12,258 bases of DNA, taken from NCBI GenBank assembly GCA_965369325.1, contig CBDUQI010000178.1, positions 1 to 12,258 of the forward strand, written 5' to 3'. The position numbers and the translations under genes are program-made. Every line of letters begins with the position of its first letter. Within the stretch, counting starts at the first letter, position 1. Positions 6,311 through 12,258 of the stretch are shown in pieces. Under the pieces are notes generated by a model that saw only the letters and a program-made list of their open reading frames with translations, had not been told where the DNA came from and ran no database searches. Source of the stretch: CBDUQI01 sp965369325. Lineage in GTDB: Bacteria > Pseudomonadota > Gammaproteobacteria > Steroidobacterales > JBCBZW01.

Positions 6311-7240
6311 CTACCAGGACACACTACGGCACATACGGGCGTAGACCTCGCGCTCCGGGTCCGAGAACTCGGTGCGCCCATGCATCATGCGGGTGTTGTC
6401 GATCATGGCGAAATCACCGCTGCTCCACGGGATGGTGCTGGTCAGGCTGGCCGATACCTGCTTAACCTCATCCAGCACATCGGCTGGGATCTCGCTGCCG
6501 TCGCCCATTCGAACCAGCGCGTTGCGCCGACCCAGCCCCTGCTCTTGCCAAACCTGGATCAAGATGCTGTTGACAAACGCGGTGTTCTCGCGAAACCGCG
6601 TGCGGGTGACGAAACCAGGCTTCACATGCTCGGTCACCACCGATTTATCTTCGTTAACCTGCAACGTCAAGTCGTTTTCTTCACAGTACGCACGCATCAC
6701 CTGCTCGTCTTCGGTGTGGAACGCTACCTGCCAATGCCCGTCCGGATAGTTACGGATGTACTTCAGCGGTTTGTCCTCGAACACGCCGCGCGCATTGTCA
6801 CTCAGCTGGCTCCATATCTTCTCGCCGTCGGCCACAAAGGTCAGACCATCTTCATTGGCCGGGCGCGCGCAGTAGAACCAGATCATCTCGGGTTGTGATT
6901 TAACGTAGGCACGATCAGCATGCAGCGGCAGGCCAAAGGTGCGCTGTTGTTTGCGACCGTAGACGTAGGCCACATTTTGAATAGTGGCATCTGCCTGATC
7001 GGCTTTTTTGCGATAAGACGCGCTACCGGTGTTGTCCATGTAGTCGTCGCTGAACTGATTAGAAAATGCCTCAAAGTCATTAAGGCTGGCGCCAAAGTCC
7101 GCAAAAACAACCGCGCCGACATCACGCAACGTTGCTTTCACCAGATCGATATCTACCGCATCAATGGTGGTTCCACCATTAGGGCGTACCACGCTGCCCG
7201 CCACATCACTCAGGGGTTCGATCCGCACGTTTTGTGTCAT
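6311..7240 (-). CDS. TauD/SyrP-like Fe(II)/2-oxoglutarate dioxygenase
   Basis: This is a 309-residue non-heme iron oxygenase of the TauD/TfdA superfamily, which couples 2-oxoglutarate decarboxylation to hydroxylation or a related oxidation. The iron triad is visible as His107 and Asp109 in LPLHADRAY and His287 in MMHGRTEF. Arg302, 15 residues after His287 as in TauD (His255/Arg270), is the expected 2-oxoglutarate carboxylate ligand. The HGR-x-x-F pattern and the PWSSGDFAMIDN stretch (271-282) resemble the SyrP-like tailoring enzymes of natural-product clusters more than taurine dioxygenase itself. There is no signal peptide. The ATG at 7240 is preceded by AGGATGGAG with 8 bases of spacing. 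The gene starts 45 bases after the synthase stop, so it probably oxidises the acyl product and creates a hydroxyl for the sulfotransferases. The substrate is inference; membership of the fold is secure. Confidence 0.9.
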   Translation of the reverse strand: MTQNVRIEPLSDVAGSVVRPNGGTTIDAVDIDLVKATLRDVGAVVFADFGASLNDFEAFSNQFSDDYMDNTGSASYRKKADQADATIQNVAYVYGRKQQRTFGLPLHADRAYVKSQPEMIWFYCARPANEDGLTFVADGEKIWSQLSDNARGVFEDKPLKYIRNYPDGHWQVAFHTEDEQVMRAYCEENDLTLQVNEDKSVVTEHVKPGFVTRTRFRENTAFVNSILIQVWQEQGLGRRNALVRMGDGSEIPADVLDEVKQVSASLTSTIPWSSGDFAMIDNTRMMHGRTEFSDPEREVYARMCRSVSW

Positions 7241-7248
7241 GTTTTTTT

Positions 7249-7257
7249 CTCCATCCT
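7249..7257 (-). promoter_or_regulatory. Ribosome binding site of the 2-oxoglutarate oxygenase
   Basis: AGGATGGAG on the minus strand is followed by an A-rich spacer of eight bases and then ATG 7240. It offers two overlapping Shine-Dalgarno-like cores and a probably unstructured spacer, suggesting efficient initiation. Confidence 0.7.
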
Positions 7258-7285
7258 GCGGTTGGCCGGCCTTACCGACGCAAAC

Positions 7286-10200
7286 TCAGTCTACCCGTGC
7301 CAGGGCGATAATCTTCTCTTCGTGCCGCGCGATGCGCACCGGCACCTGCCCGCCCGGTGAGTCGATCACCGCCTGGCTGGCTTGCCCATCTACCGCGCTC
7401 ACCCGAAAGTTATGCGGTGCGCCGTCGAATCCGGTGCCCAGCAGTTTCGCAGCGGCCTCTTTCGCGCACCACAAGCGCAAAGCGTGCTCTTCCGCAGCTG
7501 CACTTGGCATCGCCGCCACCTGCGCACGCTCGGCTTCTGTCAGCGCGCCCGCGAGGAAATCGTCCAGATTTACCCGGCCGAGCGTTTCTAGATCGACGCC
7601 AACACCCGAGCCGGATGCCGCGGCTGCGGCCATGCACATGCCGCCCACATGGGCCAGTGATATATCCGGCAGCGGAGCAAATGCCTCAAGCCCAGTGCCG
7701 GTGAGCGCAGGCTGGCCGCTCTCAAGATTGGTCACTTCAATGTCGGCCGGGCACAGCAGCTCGCCATGCGTTTGTGCCAGCCAGTAACGTACGGCTTCTT
7801 TGATCGCCAAACGCCCCAGCAACCACTCACTTAGTCGCTGTGGGTTGTGGCCGAGCTCATGCCACTGCTGACGCTCTTTGGCACTTAAAACGGTGTACGC
7901 GATCAGCCGCTTCCATACCGCACCGGCATCATCAAGAAAGCCTTCGGGGAAAGCTGGCAAATGCCACAGCACCACATCCTGAGGTGCATCCTCAAACAAT
8001 CCGGTCCAGTCCTCACCGTACCAGCCCTCGCGCGGATTCGAGCGCGCGTAGTAGAAAGTATGCGGGACACGGAAAAAGACATCGCGCCAGCCGCGAATAC
8101 GGAACACCGCCTGACCAGTGCTGGCATCGACACAATCAAAATCACCTTCCAGAAAGCGCGCGTTGCTCGCATCACCGTCCACAAAGCCCAATCGCCCACG
8201 CAACACGCACCCTCGCGTGGCCTCGCGTGACGGATCAATCAACTCGATGCGCTCGATGCTGGAGGGGAACGAGCTAAAGTCGGTGCCAATACTCTGTGCC
8301 AGCCAGAAGGCGGTGAGATGGCCAACCGAATCCATCAGTACGGGGTTAGCGTAAAAGCCGCTTGCTGGCTCATCTTCGAAAAACCCGGCGGTGGGGGTGT
8401 CTTCAAGCGCCAGATCCATGCCGCTATGATCCCAGGCCAGCAGGCTGCGCACCGAGTGAAACAACGGCCCGTGAAACATGCCCGTCGTGTAGAGCTGATC
8501 ATCGCTCCACAACGGTGCCTGCGGATCGCCCAGAGTATCCAACAGCGGCCCGGTATCTGCCAATGGTTGCGCCGCGAACAACACATCGGCCTCAACCAGC
8601 TTGGTATTGTCAACCGCGCACACCACCGCGTGAATGCGACCTGGCTCGTTGGTGGCATTGGCCTTAAGGCGAATCGTGCGCTCGCCCGTATCCACCGCCA
8701 CCCAGTTGTAAGCACGCAGATTCTCAAGTGCGACTAGATGCGCGCCGTTGCCCAGCACCGCAGCAATCTGCGCCATCATCTCCATGCTGACGCTCAATGG
8801 CGAGACCGGCAGCGAGGTCAACTCTGGATCGACATCGGACACGGCTCGCGCATACAGCACATGGTGACGCAGAAACCGCTGGGTCGCCACGTGCAGATCG
8901 AACTCAGCCACCGCATGGGTGTCGCTATGTTCGATCAACCGCTGCAGGAACGGATGGCTCGGTGCCATCACCGGGCCAGGTTGTGCCTCGTTCGCCGGGT
9001 AACTGGCTGCAGCCGCCGACGTGCTTGCCAGCGCCTCGACGCCCTGCTGTCCCAACACCCGTTGCTGCTGCTCCAAAAACCCCTGCATCAGATGCAGATA
9101 CTCGCGCACCACGGTCGTTCTGTCGTCGTCCAGTTCATCGGCGGGCGGCGCGGGCGCCTCAAGCATATCGCCGGCCTGATCGAGCAGTGTATGCATCGTG
9201 TGCTCTAGCCGTTCCGGCGCGGCCTGAGCCGCTGGCTGAGTGGGATCTTGCGTTGCTGCAGCGGTTGCAGGGGCGGCCGGCGGGGGAACCGCTGCGGCCT
9301 GCGCAACCGCGGGTGCCTGCGCACGAAGCTGCGCGGGTAATGCACTTGCGCCAACGCCCAATGCATCGCGAAGCTCCGCAATTTCACCGGGCTCAAGCCG
9401 CACATATGGCAACGTATTGGCAATCGCCACTGCCGGCATCTTCTTCTCGCCCGGATTGGAGGGATCGACCAGCGCAGCATCGCGCCCCTCGAACAACCGA
9501 TCCCAGGCTATGTTGCGACCGTTGACAAACAGGCGCCCCAACACCTGCAGCAAAATCGCCATGTCCGACTTGCTCTTGTTGTTGGTCGACACGGCAACGT
9601 GCTGACGATCACGCAAAATGTCATCGACAAAGGCGGTCAGGTTGCCCGAGGGTCCCACTTCGATAAAGTAGCGCACGCCATCGTCGTACATGCGCTCGAC
9701 CGTATCGATAAAACGCACTGTGGAGGACCATTGCACGGCGGCCTTGTGGCGGATCTCGGCGGGATCGCTGGGGAACGGTTTAGCGTCAACGCAAGAGTAC
9801 ACCGGCACCGCCGCTGGGCCAAAGTCCATGTCCTGCAGGAACCGCTCAACGGTGTCGGCCACCGGCTTGAACAGCGGTGTGTGGTACGCCCGATCAAACG
9901 GCAGGAACACACACAGCCCGCCACGCTTGCGCAGCGTCTTAGCGGCGACGTCCATCGCCTCCTGGGTGCCAAACAACACTGTCTGATGATGACAATTATC
10001 CAGCGCCAAGTGCAGCTCGCCTGCCGACTCACTCACCATCGCGATAATCTCATCGCGCGGAATTGCCCCGATGGTCAGCAGGGCACCGCGCGCTACAGCG
10101 CCTTCGGACTCCATTTGCTCATACATGCGATTGAGCCGAAGAATGTGCTCACGCAGTTTGTCTTTGCTGTTAACCCGCGCCAGCCCGCCGGCGACCAATG

Positions 10201-12253
10201 CGCTGTTCTCGCCACTGGAATGCCCTAGCATTGCGTCCGGCTCAACACCAAACAAACGCAACAGATGGAACAATGCCTGGTTAGCAATGAACATCGATTC
10301 GGATCCGATCCGCAGGCTGTAAAGCTGCTGCTCCAGTCGCTTGCGTGACTCCTCGGTGAGTGAGTTGGGCGGCGGAAACACCGCGCTGGTAGAGGGCAGC
10401 TCACGTGAGCTGCTAAAAATGCTCTCCCAGAAATCGAACCACTGGCGCACTAGCGGAAAGTGCATGGCCAACTCGCCCAGCATGCCGTGATACTGCGCGC
10501 CCTCGCCAGGGAACAAAAACGCCAGCTGGCCCGGCAGCGGCGCTGCCGAGAAAAACATGCCCGAGCGGGTTTGGAACTGATCGCGCGATTCATCCAACAA
10601 ACGCTCACGCGCCTTGCCCAGTTTTTTACTCAACTCCGCCACGTCGCGGGCCACGATAGCCAGGCGCTGCGGCCCATCGGCCAATTGCTTAATCGATGTG
10701 TAACTGACATCGCGCAGTGGTGCATCCGGCACTGCCTCCAGCATCGCGATACACGCATCCACTTGGCCAATCAGCGCGGCACGGTCATCGCCGGCAAGCA
10801 CGACGGCCTCGCTGGGCCATTGAGAAAAACACGTCTCGCGCGCTTCTTGCTCGACCGCCTCTTCCAGAATCGCATGTGTGTTAATGCCGCCAAATCCGAA
10901 CGCGTTCACCGCGGCACGACGAGGTTTACCGTCCGCGTGTATCCACGGCTTTAACTCGGTATTGACATAAAACGGGGTGCCTTCCAGCCCCAGCTCATCG
11001 CGCGTGCGCTCGCACAGGGTGGGCGGTAATACGCGGTGGTACAAGGCCAGCGCGGTCTTAATCAAACCGGCGGCGCCGGCCGCCGGAATACAGTGGCTGA
11101 TCATTGATTTGACCGAGCCGATGGCACATCTTGGTAACTCACCATCACGCTCGCCAAAGATACGGGTTAGTGCCTGCACCTCGGTTTTGTCACCCAGCGG
11201 AATGCCCGTGCCATGCGCCTCAATCAGGCCAATGCCTTTGGGATCAATTCCGGTCTGCTCGTAGGTCCGCTGCATCGCCAGCACTTCGCCTTCGAGATTC
11301 GGGGCCAGTAACCCCAGCGCTTTTCCGTCACTGGAGTGGCCAACACCTTTAAGCACGGCATACACGCGATCACCATCACGATGCGCATCCTCCAATCGCT
11401 TAAGTACCACTACGCCAAGGCCTTCGCCCAACAGCGTGCCGTTGGCGGACTCGCCAAACGGCGATACCGTCGCGGTTTCGGACAGTGCGCCAAGCTGGGT
11501 AAACACCGCCAGCACTTCGGCCGGCATACTCGCGTTGACGCCACCGGCCAGCATCAAATCGCTGTCGCCGCGTCGCAACTCCTCAATACTCGCCCCCACC
11601 GCCAGCAGGGACGAGGCACACGCGGCATCAATAATGTAGTTGGGACCCCGCAAGTCCAACCGGTTGGCTATGCGCCCGGTCATCACATTGGGCACCAGCC
11701 CCGGCGCGACATCCGCGTTGAACGAGGGCAGCTTGGACACCAGCAATTCGCGCAAACGGTCAAACGCTTTAGCATCCGCCTCGGGGAACAGCCCTTGCAA
11801 CAGCTCGACCGTCTGATCCACGACCACCCCGTGCTGGACCACATTCGCATTCCCGCGATGCAGGTAAGTGCTGTGGCCCAGGATGCAGCCCGTGTTGGTA
11901 TGGTCGTAATCAGCGAGATAGCCGGCGTCGATCAGTGCGTCGCGCGCAATCTTCAGCGCGAGAAAATGATCCGGCTCACCGCCGTCCACCGAGTTGGGCA
12001 TGATGCCGAACTCGAGGCTGTTAAAGCGGTACAAATCGCCCAGGAAGCCGCCCTGAGTGGTGGAGATACGCCCAGCGTCCACATCATCGGTATTAAAGTG
12101 CCGTTCGGCACCCCACTCCGGCAACGGCTCGCCGATAGCTTTAACTTTATTGAGGATGTTGGCCCAGTAAGCGCGCATGTCTGCTGCTTTAGGAAAGCTG
12201 CAGGCCATGCCAATAATGGCAACATCAGCAGAGGCGTACGACGATTTGCGCAT
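7286..12253 (-). CDS. Type I polyketide/PUFA-like synthase, KS-AT-linker-DH-PPTase
   Basis: This large cytoplasmic synthase (1655 aa) would condense malonyl-type units and dehydrate the 3-hydroxyacyl intermediate. Ketosynthase (about 9-466): DAACASSL with Cys212, EAHGTG with His347 and KSMISH with His387, so the Cys-His-His triad is intact. The DAACASSL form is known from PUFA, enediyne and heterocyst-glycolipid synthases. Acyltransferase (about 574-890): FPGEGAQY at 581, GHSSGE with Ser679, and His791 in FDRAYH. An Ala/Pro-rich and helical linker follows (about 970-1097). Double-hotdog dehydratase (about 1100-1400): RHHVL with His1131, MFHGPLF at 1259, and Asp1308 in LMDSVGH. Phosphopantetheinyl transferase (about 1470-1655): GVGVDLE with Asp1554/Glu1556 and WCAKEA with Lys1598/Glu1599. 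No carrier-protein GxDS motif and no ketoreductase are visible. The ATG lies 5 bases from the window edge, so a slightly longer N-terminus is possible. It is the first visible gene of the operon. Confidence 0.93.
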   Translation of the reverse strand: MRKSSYASADVAIIGMACSFPKAADMRAYWANILNKVKAIGEPLPEWGAERHFNTDDVDAGRISTTQGGFLGDLYRFNSLEFGIMPNSVDGGEPDHFLALKIARDALIDAGYLADYDHTNTGCILGHSTYLHRGNANVVQHGVVVDQTVELLQGLFPEADAKAFDRLRELLVSKLPSFNADVAPGLVPNVMTGRIANRLDLRGPNYIIDAACASSLLAVGASIEELRRGDSDLMLAGGVNASMPAEVLAVFTQLGALSETATVSPFGESANGTLLGEGLGVVVLKRLEDAHRDGDRVYAVLKGVGHSSDGKALGLLAPNLEGEVLAMQRTYEQTGIDPKGIGLIEAHGTGIPLGDKTEVQALTRIFGERDGELPRCAIGSVKSMISHCIPAAGAAGLIKTALALYHRVLPPTLCERTRDELGLEGTPFYVNTELKPWIHADGKPRRAAVNAFGFGGINTHAILEEAVEQEARETCFSQWPSEAVVLAGDDRAALIGQVDACIAMLEAVPDAPLRDVSYTSIKQLADGPQRLAIVARDVAELSKKLGKARERLLDESRDQFQTRSGMFFSAAPLPGQLAFLFPGEGAQYHGMLGELAMHFPLVRQWFDFWESIFSSSRELPSTSAVFPPPNSLTEESRKRLEQQLYSLRIGSESMFIANQALFHLLRLFGVEPDAMLGHSSGENSALVAGGLARVNSKDKLREHILRLNRMYEQMESEGAVARGALLTIGAIPRDEIIAMVSESAGELHLALDNCHHQTVLFGTQEAMDVAAKTLRKRGGLCVFLPFDRAYHTPLFKPVADTVERFLQDMDFGPAAVPVYSCVDAKPFPSDPAEIRHKAAVQWSSTVRFIDTVERMYDDGVRYFIEVGPSGNLTAFVDDILRDRQHVAVSTNNKSKSDMAILLQVLGRLFVNGRNIAWDRLFEGRDAALVDPSNPGEKKMPAVAIANTLPYVRLEPGEIAELRDALGVGASALPAQLRAQAPAVAQAAAVPPPAAPATAAATQDPTQPAAQAAPERLEHTMHTLLDQAGDMLEAPAPPADELDDDRTTVVREYLHLMQGFLEQQQRVLGQQGVEALASTSAAAASYPANEAQPGPVMAPSHPFLQRLIEHSDTHAVAEFDLHVATQRFLRHHVLYARAVSDVDPELTSLPVSPLSVSMEMMAQIAAVLGNGAHLVALENLRAYNWVAVDTGERTIRLKANATNEPGRIHAVVCAVDNTKLVEADVLFAAQPLADTGPLLDTLGDPQAPLWSDDQLYTTGMFHGPLFHSVRSLLAWDHSGMDLALEDTPTAGFFEDEPASGFYANPVLMDSVGHLTAFWLAQSIGTDFSSFPSSIERIELIDPSREATRGCVLRGRLGFVDGDASNARFLEGDFDCVDASTGQAVFRIRGWRDVFFRVPHTFYYARSNPREGWYGEDWTGLFEDAPQDVVLWHLPAFPEGFLDDAGAVWKRLIAYTVLSAKERQQWHELGHNPQRLSEWLLGRLAIKEAVRYWLAQTHGELLCPADIEVTNLESGQPALTGTGLEAFAPLPDISLAHVGGMCMAAAAASGSGVGVDLETLGRVNLDDFLAGALTEAERAQVAAMPSAAAEEHALRLWCAKEAAAKLLGTGFDGAPHNFRVSAVDGQASQAVIDSPGGQVPVRIARHEEKIIALARVD
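8960..9346 (-). other. Ala/Pro-rich and helical inter-domain linker of the synthase
   Basis: These codons cover about residues 970-1098, between the acyltransferase and the dehydratase. The first part is low-complexity Ala/Pro/Gln (979-1012). Then comes an acidic segment (ADELDDD, 1038-1044) and a predicted helix (about 1046-1071) with repeated Leu, Met and Gln. It occupies the place where related synthases usually carry their carrier proteins, but no GxDS phosphopantetheine site is present. Confidence 0.7.
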
Positions 12254-12258
12254 GGTTT

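Noticed and set aside
6287..6898. Open frame of 203 codons on the plus strand
   Set aside because: Antisense to the 2-oxoglutarate oxygenase, which has intact catalytic motifs; no domain signal in the plus-strand translation.
8797..9525. Open frame of 242 codons on the plus strand
   Set aside because: Pro/Arg/Ala-rich translation opposite the synthase linker and dehydratase; explained by the biased composition of that region.
9599..10228. Open frame of 209 codons on the plus strand
   Set aside because: Antisense to the acyltransferase domain, His/Arg/Gln-rich, no motif and no neighbouring gene on that strand.
7286..12253. Assignment as an enediyne PKS or as PfaA
   Set aside because: KS and PPTase signatures are similar, but enediyne synthases carry ACP and KR, and PfaA carries tandem ACPs and a KR; none of these is present here.

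Overview
The window is one densely packed block of eight genes, all transcribed leftward (minus strand). Neighbouring genes are separated by 14 to 67 bases or overlap by 4 to 16 bases, so it reads as a single operon whose promoter lies beyond the right edge. No real plus-strand gene, RNA gene, mobile element, CRISPR array or gene-free stretch longer than 70 bases is visible. The moderately high GC content, the Shine-Dalgarno sites and an outer-membrane-type lipoprotein esterase suggest a Gram-negative bacterium, probably a proteobacterium. The exact lineage cannot be fixed from the sequence.

Layout in transcription order (right to left): (1) a 1655-residue iterative-type polyketide/fatty-acid synthase with the domains KS-AT-linker-DH-PPTase (7286-12253); (2) a TauD/SyrP-like Fe(II)/2-oxoglutarate oxygenase (6311-7240); (3) sulfotransferase A (5367-6296); (4) seven-bladed beta-propeller protein A, which starts with TTG (3842-5299); (5) sulfotransferase B (2958-3845); (6) sulfotransferase C (1998-2891); (7) beta-propeller protein B (641-2005); (8) a lipoprotein esterase of the PHB-depolymerase/LpqC type, cut off by the left edge (1-656).

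Taken together this looks like a biosynthetic gene cluster for a lipid-like or polyketide product. The synthase would build and dehydrate an acyl chain, but it has no visible acyl carrier protein or ketoreductase, so partner subunits must lie elsewhere, most likely just upstream of the window. The oxygenase probably hydroxylates the chain, and three paralogous PAPS-dependent sulfotransferases could place sulfate esters. Those esters could be final decorations or leaving groups. Two paralogous propeller proteins, each directly following a sulfotransferase gene, could be accessory or partner proteins. The exported esterase could trim or release the product at the cell envelope.

The most unusual points are the duplicated sulfotransferase/propeller cassette, the synthase that carries a PPTase but no carrier protein, and a Gly-to-Phe change in the PAPS-binding loop shared by all three sulfotransferases. 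I do not recognise this combination as a described pathway. The product and the role of the propellers are inference.
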